Shown one piece after another: positions 19,272 to 29,400 of a stretch of 64,000 nt of DNA (the first letter of the stretch is position 1; every line of letters begins with the position of its first letter). The stretch is from contig JAPFFF010000007.1 of NCBI GenBank assembly GCA_039105265.1, forward strand, positions 1,984,001 through 2,048,000. The letters are read 5' to 3'. The notes under the pieces were generated by a model that saw only the letters and a list, made by a program, of their open reading frames with translations, did not search any database and had not been told where the DNA came from. A program made the translations under genes and the position numbers. Origin of the DNA: Tritrichomonas musculus (taxonomy: Eukaryota; Parabasalia; Tritrichomonadida; Tritrichomonadidae).

Positions 19272-19880
19272 AATAAATATAAATTTAAATATAAATTTTT
19301 TTTTAAAATCATCGATTAAAAAAAGAGTTTTTTAGTTTTACATTGATTTTCAATTTAAGTATAATACAAAATGGCGTTATATATTTCGTTAACATTTATA
19401 AAAGAAAATATAAATAAAAATTCGATACTGATTTAAAATCAAAAGATTTGAAATTTTAAGGTTTCCATCAAAGTTTATAAATTAAAAAGTATATTAGCTA
19501 TTAAAATTAATTCGTATTATCAAAAAGGTTGTTGAGATACAGAAGCATTTTCTAAATTCAAGTAGGCCTCTTATTCTATCAAATATTGTAATTTCATTGA
19601 AAAATTTTGAATATAAAACATTATTTTGAGTTTTTATAACTCATTCATCATGATAATAAATAAATAATTAATTTTTTTAAATTTTTATCCAAAAAGTCAC
19701 AATTTATTATACAAAAAATTGAAAAGCGTGGCCATCAAATAAAATACACAATATTTTGAATAAAACATATTTTACTCCTTCAAAAAATAATTAAAAAGAT
19801 AATTTATTCTCAAAAAGTTTCCGAAGCTGTTTATTTCTTAACAACTGAAAAATTATTATTTTTCATTTCACTTATTCAGA
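19272..19880. other. Intergenic, upstream of the EF-hand gene
   Basis: About 600 bp AT-rich with no open frame of note. The last 25 bp reads TTTTTCATTTCACTTATTCAG directly before the ATG, containing TCACTTATTCA, similar to the trichomonad initiator element (TCA-Y-A/T-rich, TTCATT). The word CAAAAAGT occurs here at about 19691 and 19813. Confidence 0.4.
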
Positions 19881-20363
19881 ATGGAATTCTATGATTTGAA
19901 TCCTCTTAGCAGCGAACAAGCTATTGAAGCACAAAATGATTTCAAAGCCATTGATAAAGATGGAAATGGACAGCTTGATTCCGATGAACTTTTTGAATAT
20001 ATTTCCAAATTTAAACCTGAGCTTCGTTCTTTCTCAAACTTAATTATTAGAGTCTTTGGCGATGGTAATACTATTAACTGGAGCCAATTCTACTATTCAT
20101 ACAGGTCTTTCACAGCTAAGAAAGAAGCTGACAATTACATTCTCAAGCTTATTTTTAAGTTTATCGATACAGATAACAGCGGCACAATCTCTGGTAAAGA
20201 GTATCGTGAGGTATTTGACTATTTCATTGCCCCTGGCCATAACCAACAAAAGCTTCTTAATTCAATGTCTTACGGTGAAGAACTAGACTATGATGCTTTT
20301 GCTAAAAGGTTCATTGATGACACTGAATATTATTGGAAAATATGCTCACCCAATCAGGATTGA
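19881..20363 (+). CDS. EF-hand calcium-binding protein
   Basis: A 160-residue calmodulin-like protein. Two canonical EF-hand loops are complete: DKDGNGQLDSDE (residues 25-36) and DTDNSGTISGKE (about 96-107), each with Asp/Asn at positions 1, 3, 5 and Glu at 12. Two further hands are degenerate: one reads GDGNTINWSQF (about 58-70) and the last around GEELDYDAFAKRF lacks most ligands. The four-hand layout and length match the calmodulin/centrin size class, but the sequence is too divergent to call either. It probably binds two calcium ions and regulates a target. Its gene is preceded by an initiator-like motif and followed by a foldback repeat. Confidence 0.88.
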   Translation: MEFYDLNPLSSEQAIEAQNDFKAIDKDGNGQLDSDELFEYISKFKPELRSFSNLIIRVFGDGNTINWSQFYYSYRSFTAKKEADNYILKLIFKFIDTDNSGTISGKEYREVFDYFIAPGHNQQKLLNSMSYGEELDYDAFAKRFIDDTEYYWKICSPNQD

Positions 20364-20486
20364 AATTTTTAATCACCTGATTATTTTTTTTAATAAAACT
20401 GCAATAAAGCTTCGTTTAGATGTCAAAATTAAATAATCCAAATCATATATTAATATTTTTGCAATATTTTTACCTAAACAACTTTT

Positions 20487-20578
20487 TCAATGAAAACCAC
20501 TTTTTGAATCAAAATAAGGAAATGAAAAATGTCAATAACTTTTTATAAGAAAAAAGTTATTCAAAAAGTGATAATTGA
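20487..20578. repeat. Short foldback element with CACTTTTTGAAT ends
   Basis: Imperfect inverted ends TCAATG-AAAC-CACTTTTTGAAT (20487-20509) and the complement of ATTCAAAAAGTGATAATTGA (20559-20578) enclose an inner hairpin, AATAACTTTTT at 20534-20544 pairing with AAAAAGTTATT at 20551-20561. It has the same CACTTTTTGA signature as the MITE ends nearby and may be the remnant of such an element. It lies about 125 bp downstream of the EF-hand stop. Confidence 0.55.
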
Positions 20579-21617
20579 AAAGAATTGTATTTTGTCTCGG
20601 CTACTTTTTGAGCCTTAGCTAAATTTAAATAAATTTGGAATGAAACACTATTTCATGGATATTTTAGTTTATTCTTAATATTTTAAAGGAGTAGTTTTTA
20701 ATTTAACCAAAAAACCAATAGCCTTAATTATTTAATGCTCAAAATATTTAAAAATTGACAATGCTTTGTTCATTTAATCACCTATGACGATCTTTTTTTT
20801 GACCTAATAAGAATTATAATTAGAATATCATAATCTATAGTGCAAATTAAGCTATAGTTCTTCACCTTCATTTATTTCATTATAAAAATGTAATTTATCC
20901 CCCTTTACTATTTTGCTACAAATGAAATAACATTTATAAAATATCTTATTATATATATTTGTTAATTGAATATAAATATCTGACATTCTTCCTGTAAAGC
21001 TATTAACAATGATTTAAATAGGATGATCACTTTCAAATCTTGTTCAAAGCAATAAAAGAACATTTATTAATTACCATTTTCAAATTCAATTAATACTTAA
21101 ATCTTCTTTAAGTGCTTCTCCAAAATCAGATTCTTATTCAAATAAAATATCTTTTTGTTCTTTACTTTTTATATTTTGTGTCTTATTGATTAGCAGCCAT
21201 TAGTTGTAACATAATTATCACTTTTTGTGTAATTAGTTCACTATGTTATTTAATGCCAACTTCAATATCAGAAATGCTGTCTATAAAAAAGGTCTGGTTC
21301 TGCTGTTTTCATGCCATTATCAATGCGAAAAACAAAAATGATAGAACAATTTCATTGAAAATGGCAATAAATGAATGTATAGAAATTGTTATTTGAGAAA
21401 GAATTTTCTTTTTTGGTGTAAATGAAAAGCTGTTTAGCAGATAACCAGTTAGTGATTTGATATTCCAATTCATTTGGTAATTAATTAGTAATAAAAAGAT
21501 AAATACATGTTCTATTTTAAATCATTTAATTTTGATTTAAAAAAAAATGATGAATTTGATTTTAATTTACACATTTTATATAACAAATAAAATAATTAAA
21601 ATAACAGGGGAGAAAAA
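20579..21617. other. Intergenic, about 1 kb, no gene
   Basis: AT-rich, convergent context. Another CTACTTTTTGAG word occurs at about 20603. Segments around 21060-21400 are somewhat less AT-biased and might be an old relic, but I could not read a protein family in any frame. Confidence 0.4.
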
Positions 21618-22406
21618 TCATTCTACATTATTAGTATCTGTTACAAATGGAGTTGGTTCATCAGTTTTTCTTTTTGGCTCTAATCTGCTAGTTGATCTCT
21701 TTGTTTGTTTATTGTTTTCATTTTCATTTGTTTCATCGTCTTTCCTTTCATTTTCATTCGTATCTGATTTAATTTGAAATCTCGTTTGAGCAACTTGAGT
21801 CTGAGAACGTTTTTGATTCATAGGACTGGGACCTCTCCTTGTTTTAGCGGGAACTGTTCTGCGAAGTAGAGAAATATTTCTTCTTCTTTTTGGGACTTTT
21901 TGTGGGTTTAACGAAGTTAGAGGTGATCTGCACTTGATCGATGGTGTTATTCCTATTGTGGCATTTATTATATATGATCCTCCTATTGTTTCCATGGTTA
22001 ATTCTTGGACAATAGGGTTTTTCGGAGGTTCAATTGAATATCTAACAAACCCATGAAGAAAGCCCGCTTTATTACTGATTTTTTTATTATTTTTCTCTGG
22101 TGTGACAATGCCAACTGAAAATCGAACCATTTCATCTGCAGGAATGTATATTAAGAATCCATTTCCGTAGAATCTTTGATGATTATTTTTATATCGCGGT
22201 GTAAGAACAAATGCATGACCATTGACAGATATGCATGCAGTTTGTTGTGAAAAATGAGCGCCTTTAATTGTGTGAAGAATGAAAGATAATTCGAGCGAAG
22301 ATGGATCTGATATATTTAAACGACTTGTAGACAAGCTTGAATTATTGTTGATGATGCTTCCACTCCGAGTATATTCTAGAGAGGAAGCTACTTGTCTTTG
22401 AGTCAT
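21618..22406 (-). CDS. Protein with C2-like N-terminal region
   Basis: A 262-residue protein from the ATG complementary to 22404-22406. After a Ser/Asn-rich leader of about 35 residues, residues 38-150 alternate hydrophobic and polar residues as in an eight-strand beta sandwich (ELSFILHTIKGAHF, then ACISVNGHAFVLTPR, FLIYIPADEMVRFSVGIV and GFVRYSI). This resembles divergent C2 domains of the type found at the start of cytoskeletal proteins, without visible calcium-binding aspartates. The C-terminal 100 residues are disordered: a basic Arg/Pro/Ser section (KVPKRRRNISLLRR) and an acidic Asn/Glu/Asp run. The upstream base string TATCATTCGTTA before the ATG is initiator-like. Function unknown; membrane or cytoskeletal attachment is a guess. 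Confidence 0.7.
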   Translation of the reverse strand: MTQRQVASSLEYTRSGSIINNNSSLSTSRLNISDPSSLELSFILHTIKGAHFSQQTACISVNGHAFVLTPRYKNNHQRFYGNGFLIYIPADEMVRFSVGIVTPEKNNKKISNKAGFLHGFVRYSIEPPKNPIVQELTMETIGGSYIINATIGITPSIKCRSPLTSLNPQKVPKRRRNISLLRRTVPAKTRRGPSPMNQKRSQTQVAQTRFQIKSDTNENERKDDETNENENNKQTKRSTSRLEPKRKTDEPTPFVTDTNNVE

Positions 22407-22649
22407 TAACGAATGATAGTTTGATTTAGCATAACGGATAAAATAAAAATCTTAATATCTTTTTAAAATATTTATCAAATGATTATCATTTTCAAAAAAT
22501 ATTATTATTGTAATAAAAGTAATATTTTTATAATAAAAGTAAGATCAATTATAAACAAAAAATTCATTTTAAATCCAATTACATTCTTTCAGATTTTAAT
22601 TTAGATTAAATTATGATTCATAGTTATATATAATGAAAGAATCAACTTG

Positions 22650-23574
22650 ATTGCCTGAAAATAAACCCAAATACAGACTAGATAATATATTATCATTTCT
22701 TTTGGGATGTCTAGGACAGTTTTTCCATTATAGTTTAGGTCATTCAGATCAATTTTTTCAAAGAGACAAGATATTTAATGCTTTTGAATTCGTTTCTATA
22801 AGTTACACAATGAAATGCATTACATTGTATCAACTTCATCATCAGTTTAAAGGTATTCGATAAAATTATAAAGTTCATTTTTACAAGAATCAAAAAGTAC
22901 ACAAACGATCACAAAGAAACGACAACGTGTATTAGACTTTGAAAATATTAATAGATTTATAAATGTATGTGAATATGAATTGTTAAACATGCTTGATCAT
23001 CCGAGTGTGTTGAAAACATATGGAATTTTTTTTTGGTAATGAAAAAAATTCTCCATCGATTCTTCTCGAAAAATGCTCAAAAGACTAAAGTCAAGTAATT
23101 GAAGAAAAATTGTTTTCAAATGTTGATATTGCCTTCTCAAATTAGCAAATTATCGAAGGAATGAAATACATACATTCATTAAAAAATATTCACAGAGACT
23201 TGATATATTCTCGTCGCAGATGATGGGACAATAAAAATTTGCGATTTCAGCAGATGAACAAAGAGCTTCAATGACAGGAAATATTCGAACTTTGTCCTTC
23301 TTGGCACCTGAATTGTTAAACGGACAAAAATATGATGAAAAAGTCGATGTTTTTTCTTTTGGTGTTTTGATGTTTTTCCTTTTATCAAACGGATAAATGC
23401 CAAATATTGCTATTGGTCAGTGTGCGCAAGGAAAAAAGGCTCCAATACCTTCATCTTTTAATTCATTGTCAAGAGAAATTATCGATTCATGTTGGAATTT
23501 TGATCCAAAAGATCGTTCTAGCTTCGATGATATTAATTATCAAGTCATTGATATGTCCAACACTGAAGTGTAAC
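22650..23574 (+). pseudogene. Protein kinase relic
   Basis: Pieces of a TKL-like kinase in all three frames, in the right order: NRFINVCEYELLNMLDHPSV then LKTYGIFFG (helix C and beta-4), SPSILLEKCSKDLSQVIEEK (hinge), IIEGMKYIHSLKNIHRDLIY (start of the catalytic loop), DGTIKICDFS (DFG changed to DFS), APELLNGQKYDEKVDVFSFG (APE-like and F-helix), and a C-terminal STPKDRSSFDDINYQ-like end. Many stops separate the blocks. It is similar in type to the relic at 15.4-16.3 kb, suggesting a large, fast-turning kinase family. Confidence 0.75.
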
Positions 23575-25418
23575 AGCTTATAAAACGCAAAAATCAATAC
23601 AAAGACTCAATTCATTAATTGAATAAAATCTATTGAATTATACAAGAAGCTATTTATTTATTTAATAATACATCTGCAACACTCAAACATCAATATATCA
23701 TGTTAAAACATAGAATATATAATAATGCGTAGTAAAAAAAAGGTAAATATAATCATTAATAAAAAGTAAATGTTTAATGATTTGAAAATAAATAATTGAT
23801 AAAACAATTTTCATCATCAATTAGTAGATCTCTATATTTATAGTTCGAATATGAGATTACCTCTGGATGGTAAAGAATATCTACCATTTATTTTTTATAG
23901 ATTTGAAAAGATTTGATAAAATTCATAACAAAGATAAAATCAAAATATAATAATAAAAGTTTAAAATGGCCTAATTAAAAATACCACTTTGTCAGATTTA
24001 AATTGGTTAAAAATAAATTTACTTAGATCAATAAAATTCACCATTTTGTTGAAAATGAAGTGAACTCAAATATGTTAAATGACGTAAAACCTTTTAATGA
24101 TGTGAAGTCAATATTTGAATGAAATATTATATTCCAATATCTAGAAGAAAAAATGTTATTTTCTATTTAATCATTTTACATTAAATGCTATTTAAAAGTA
24201 TTTAAAAAAATAGAAAATAAAATTAGTCCACTAATTGGAAAGTGAAGTGAAATGAATAGAATTTGACAGCATTTTCTAATCTTATTTCAAATGCTGAATT
24301 GATTATTGACATTGTTGTTTTTTTTGGTCTCTCACTTTTAATAAAATTGACCTATCATATGGTGAAAAAAAAATATTTCATATCACTTTCCAATTATTGG
24401 GCAAACTTTACCATATATAAAGATAGCGGGGAAAAATGTGTTAACCCAAACTTCAGGATTTAGATAAAAATAACTTTTCTTATTTATTTGTTTAAAAACA
24501 TGAATATAAACATAACTTTTGTTATTCATTAGTAAAGTAAAGAAAGAAGCATACTTTACTAATGTATGAAACTTTGCCCGCCAATTTTTGTCTCAAATTC
24601 AATTAAAAATGCTGAAAAAGAATTTAATATTTCATTTATGCCAAAACATAAAGCAAACAAAGTTATGTTTATATAGTTGGTTTAAAAAGTTAATGTTAAT
24701 CCAAAGTTTTAGGTTGACACATTTTACATTTAAAAAAAAATATTGGTTGTTACAATATTAAAGAGAAAAGACCTGGAAACTGCTGAGTATTGAAAATATA
24801 ACGTTTGCCTATATGTTAATATGTATTAAAAATAATAGCTTCTAATTTTCATATGTAATTTTGGTTTGACAGTTTAATCCTGTGTCTTTATTCAAAATAT
24901 AACTGCATAAAGTATAAATTTATTTTTGCCATAATTAGATGATTTCAATATAACAATGAAAAATCGTTGTCATTTAGAGATTGAAACTTTTTTCTTGTAA
25001 GGCTTTCAATTTTAATTAAGAGCTGTTTGTTATTCCAAAATTGTTCAAATAATGAAAAATTTATTTTTATTTTGGCTTATTATCATAATTTTTTCTTAAT
25101 TTATTCAAATCTAGAATTCCATTTGTGAGGCTTTTTTCGTTGATATGCAGCAGAAATCAATGGAGTATTACATCAAGCATATCCAGAATTAAAAAGTATT
25201 TAACAAGATTAAGATTGATCATACTCAATAAAAGTATCTTCAAAATTCATTATCGATTTGTTAGAATAATTATATAAATTATAAAACAATATCAAAAATG
25301 GTAAATGTTGATCAATTTATTCAAATAAAATTTTATTTGAATCCACATTGAAAAATTGAGAAGGTTTGATTAAATTCCTTTGAAAATTATTTCATAGAAA
25401 ATAAAATCTTTTTTTCGA
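23575..25418. other. 1.8 kb AT-rich intergenic region
   Basis: No gene found. A 66-codon frame at 24263-24463 has chance-like composition. The interval 24380-24730 holds imperfect inverted pairs, listed separately. The rest is AT-rich sequence with no recognisable family. The last 40 bp upstream of 25419 presumably carries the promoter of the next gene. Confidence 0.45.
24430..24726. repeat. Degenerate foldback region
   Basis: Left block 24430-24463 (AAATGTGTTAACCCAAACTT) pairs imperfectly with the complement of 24690-24726; inside it ATATAAACATAACTTTTGTT near 24505 pairs with the complement of 24655-24680. Between them CATTAGTAAAGTA and TACTTTACTAATG (about 24526-24566) form a 13 bp perfect hairpin. 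It is probably an old inverted-repeat element without coding capacity. Confidence 0.45.
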
Positions 25419-26090
25419 ATGTCTAGATGGCATTATCATCCACAATCATCTACTTCCAATTCACAAAATAATAATTCTGATCAAACAGTTATTGAAGCAA
25501 GTAAAGAAATTGTTTCCAATTTTTTTCAAGTTAAAGGGAAAAAAGTTCTCACATTCGTTGGCTATTCAGGAAGTGGTTATGAAAATGAAACTGAATTAAT
25601 TAACAAAGCAAATGATGTACTATCGCATTACAGTCCAAATGAAACAATTATCAATATTGGTGCTACATATTATGGAATTGGCGTAGTTTATAGAGAAGCA
25701 AAAAAACTCGGATTTGAAACAACTGGAATTGTATCATCATTAACAAATCGAAATAATAATGGACAAAGATCATTTTCCAGATATTGTGATACAATTTTCT
25801 TAGTTCAAGACCGAACTTATGGAGGATTCATTGATAAAAACCAAGAAATTCTTTCGCCAACATCAGAAATAATGGTTAGCTCAAGCGATATCCTTGTCGC
25901 TCTTGGAGGAGGTAAAATATCACATGACGAATTTTTAATGGCCAAGAAAAGAGGTAAGAAAGTTGCTTTTTATCCTTTTGATTCTAATCACTCGAAATAT
26001 TTAAAGAAATCTGCGAATCATGGAGATCCAGTTCCGACAGATTTTTCGAGTCCTGTTGCAGAAGCTGCTGATGAAAGTGATGTTTTATGA
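25419..26090 (+). CDS. Rossmann-fold (SLOG/LOG-like) protein
   Basis: A 223-residue soluble protein. After a Ser/Asn/Gln-rich leader of about 35 residues, the core begins KKVLTFVGYSGSGYENETEL, a beta strand followed by a glycine-rich turn as in nucleotide-binding Rossmann folds. A second strand-turn TIINIGATYYGIGVVYREAKKLG resembles the GGT-x-GIM-like region of LOG/lysine-decarboxylase-like proteins. The C-terminal DILVALGGGKISHDEFLMAKK with the following KRGKKVAFYPFD matches the GGG-x-G-x2-E-x5-A pattern of the SLOG superfamily, where the acidic residue is Asp-Glu. Such proteins hydrolyse or sense nucleotide derivatives. Bacterial-like architecture makes horizontal origin possible, but base composition is like its neighbours. 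No exact function assigned. Confidence 0.72.
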   Translation: MSRWHYHPQSSTSNSQNNNSDQTVIEASKEIVSNFFQVKGKKVLTFVGYSGSGYENETELINKANDVLSHYSPNETIINIGATYYGIGVVYREAKKLGFETTGIVSSLTNRNNNGQRSFSRYCDTIFLVQDRTYGGFIDKNQEILSPTSEIMVSSSDILVALGGGKISHDEFLMAKKRGKKVAFYPFDSNHSKYLKKSANHGDPVPTDFSSPVAEAADESDVL

Positions 26091-26406
26091 TATAGAATTG
26101 TAACTAATTATTATGCTATTGATCTAATTATTGAGAAAGCATAAAAATATTATTACCAAAAATAATATAATAGCAATGTATGATTAATGTTTTATATATT
26201 AAGAACCTATTTTTTATGCATATACACGATAAATGAAAATAAATAATAAAGATAAGCATTTAATAGATATTTTAAATTTTTATTAGAAATCGATAAATAA
26301 ATAAAAATAATAATAATATAAAACAACAAACTAATAATAACAACAACAATAAAAAAAAAAAAACAATTGATTGATTGAAATAATAAAATAATCATTATAT
26401 CAAATA
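26091..26406. other. Intergenic between convergent genes
   Basis: About 316 bp, almost pure A/T, with AAT/AAC trinucleotide-like stretches and a run of A at about 26349-26361. No gene. Confidence 0.5.
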
Positions 26407-29400
26407 TCAATAAGAAAAGAGATTCATGACCTCTTCAATTTTTTCGTCATCATTAGTCTCAAGGCACGCTATAGCAAAAGCAGCCTCAAGATTTTCAGCC
26501 TCGAAGTTTTCGACTTCTTGAGTGATAAGATTGAGAGCTTTATATCTACTTTTGAAAGTCAAATTTTGTTGTTCGAAACTCTGAACGAGATCTGTGAATC
26601 TTCTCCTCTTTTCGTTATCATTTATGAACTCGAAGTAGAACATTGCAGCTATGCAAAAGATCCCAAGGAAAGCGCCGTCTTCGAACGGAGCAAACTTGCC
26701 AAAAATCAAGGCCAATGAGTCGAAGAAAGAAGCAGCGGTTATCAAAGTTTTTCCGAGTTTTATAGCATTGATGATTGAAGGGCAAACTTGGTAAATAGAC
26801 TGAACTATTCTCACTTCTTTAATACCGAATTCTTTATTGAAATTAAGCAAATTCTGCTTTCTCATCTGTTCATTAAAGCCTCTTTGTTTTCCCTTCTTTT
26901 GCTGCTGCTTTTCGTAAGATTCGAGAAATTTTTCTTGTTCGTCGTTGAGAGGAATCATGAAGACGTTCCACGCAACGGAATTGAAATAACCGTTAACAAG
27001 GTCAATTACAAAAGGTAATGAATAACCGCAAACAGGAAGTTTTTCAATTAAAGGTAAAAATTGAATAAGATTGTTCTTAAATTGACCTTTCATGCTACTA
27101 AATAAAATTTGAAGCAACTTTTTCTCTCCCGACTTTTTGAATAGAGAACTTTTTGTGTCAAATAAAATTAGGGCCATTTGGGTCAATATGTTTCCATCGA
27201 AGTAATCAACGTAACTTTTTTCACCTGCAATTATGCTTGCTTTTTGAAGATAGAACGATAGGTAGTCAATTGCCATATCGGCAACGATATCGTCTTCAAA
27301 CATCGTCTTGAAATGTCGAGTGAAAAACATGCTTGACTCTTCGTTTGGAAGCATTTTTATCGTTGTTATAATGAACGATAAAAATGACGGAATTCTGGAC
27401 AAATTCGACGACTTCAATTGATGAATTGAATACGAATTTAGTATTCCATTTGAGAGGCTAAAAACGCTGTGTGCCATGTTTCTGAACTTGGAAGAATGAA
27501 TGACCAAATTGGAAACGAGAAGAAGATCAATGGAGTCGGTTTTGCCAGGAATCAAAACATTCTTATGAATTCTCGCAAGTTCTTGAATTGTGTAAAGCTT
27601 CGATGAAAGCTTTGCAAACTCAAGAAGAACAAATGACAAGTCTTTCTCGTCTTTGAAATAATCAAAATCTTGGTCATTCGAGCTCTTTTTCCCTGATGCA
27701 AGAATCCGAAGTTTGTTGATGATTGGGAAGTAGTTCTCAATTGTGTTCTGTCGAATTGCAAGGGCTTCACGCGAGTTCTTGAAAATGACAAGATTGATGC
27801 GAAGAAAACGAAGGAAGTAGAAGAATTGCTTGGGACTTCGTATCTCGTTGATCCTGTTGATGAGATGCATCCTGTACATGGAGATGAGGACTGTGTTCTT
27901 GGGCGGAAGAAGGCAAAGGCTCTTGATGAATTTGGACTTAATTGGGAAGTTTGGATCAAACGAGAGAATGGAAGGATCAACAGGAACTGGAACTGGTTTC
28001 GGATTCGTGTTGTCTTTCTCATTGCGAATGGGAAATGGTGGCAATTTAGGTTGCTGCTCTTGATGGAGTTTGATTGTATCTTCGCTTTCCTCAGTGTTGT
28101 CTCCACTGAATTCTAATTTTATTTCTTCTTTTTGTTCTTCTTTATTTTCTTCTTTTTGCTTTTCTTTGTTTTCTTCTTCGTTTTCATTGTTTTCTTCTTC
28201 GTTTTCATTGTTTTCTTCTTTTTGTTCTTCTTTATTTTCTTCTTTTTGCTCTTCTTTGTTTTCTTCCTTGTTTTCATTGTTTTCTTCTTTTTGTTCTTCT
28301 TTATTTTCTCCTTTGTCTTCTTCTTTATTATCTTCTTTTTGCTCTTCTTTGTTTTCATTGTTTTCTTCTTTTTGTTCTTCTTTGTTTTCATTGTTTTCTT
28401 CTTTTTGTTCTTCTTTGTTTTCTCCTTTGTCTTCTTCTTTATTATCCTCTTTTTGTTCTTCTTTGGTCTCTTCCTTGTTTTCTTCTTTCTCATTCTCTAC
28501 TTTGGTTTCATCTTTATTCTCTTCTTTGCCATCTTCTTTGTTTTCTTCTTTTTCATTCTCTTCTTTTGCCTTTTCTATGTTTTCTTCTTTGCCTTCTTCT
28601 TTGTTTTCTACTTTATTTTCTTCTTCTTTGTTTTCTTCTTTTTGATCTTCTTTTTCATTCTTTTCTTTGATTTCATCATTTTTCTCTTCTTTTGCCTCTT
28701 CTATGTTTTCTTCTTTTTGATCTTCTCTGCTATCTTCTGTAGTTTCTTCTTCTTGTTCGAGCTTTATCTCATCTTTATTTTCTTCATCAGCCCAAACTTT
28801 TTCATCGTCTTTATTTTCTTGATCTTCCTCTTCTTCAATAATTATTGGCTCGTCTTGTGCGGCAATAATTTGCAATCCAAGGCTTTTCTTCTCCTCTTTA
28901 TTGTGGCTTTCAACTTTCTTCACGAATTCTTTGTTCACAAAAATTGGATTTTTATTCTTTGTCTTTTTAGCAAATCTGCCTTCGTATTCATTGAAATTGC
29001 TGCTGAGATTAGGGAATGCTTCCTTCATTTCATTTAGCAGGTAAGGGCTGGCCTGGATATTAGAAAACATCAAGAAATTTTTCACCAAGATTTCATTATT
29101 AACAAATCTTCCTTTTTTAATGAGAAGTGATGTTGATGGGAGTAGCTTTGCAGATTCATCAAGATTATCGATGATATCCTTTTGAATACTTTCAGAAAAG
29201 TTGAAATGATTTCTTTTCTTTTCTAATGGATTTGTATTAAAGACACAAATTGCTTTCAATGAGGATCTATTTGAATCCGAATAAGATTTTATTGTCTCCT
29301 TGAAAAAGAGAGATTTGTTCTTCATCAAAAATTTCCAATGATGTTTGTCAATGAGACTACAATCTTTGATATGAACGGAGTAAGTCTTATTGAACATTTT

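Noticed and set aside
28132-29037. Long plus-strand Phe/Ser/Leu-rich frames opposite the 1866-aa gene
   Set aside because: They are the complement of the Glu/Lys repeat; codon composition follows the opposite strand and there is no plausible promoter or fold.
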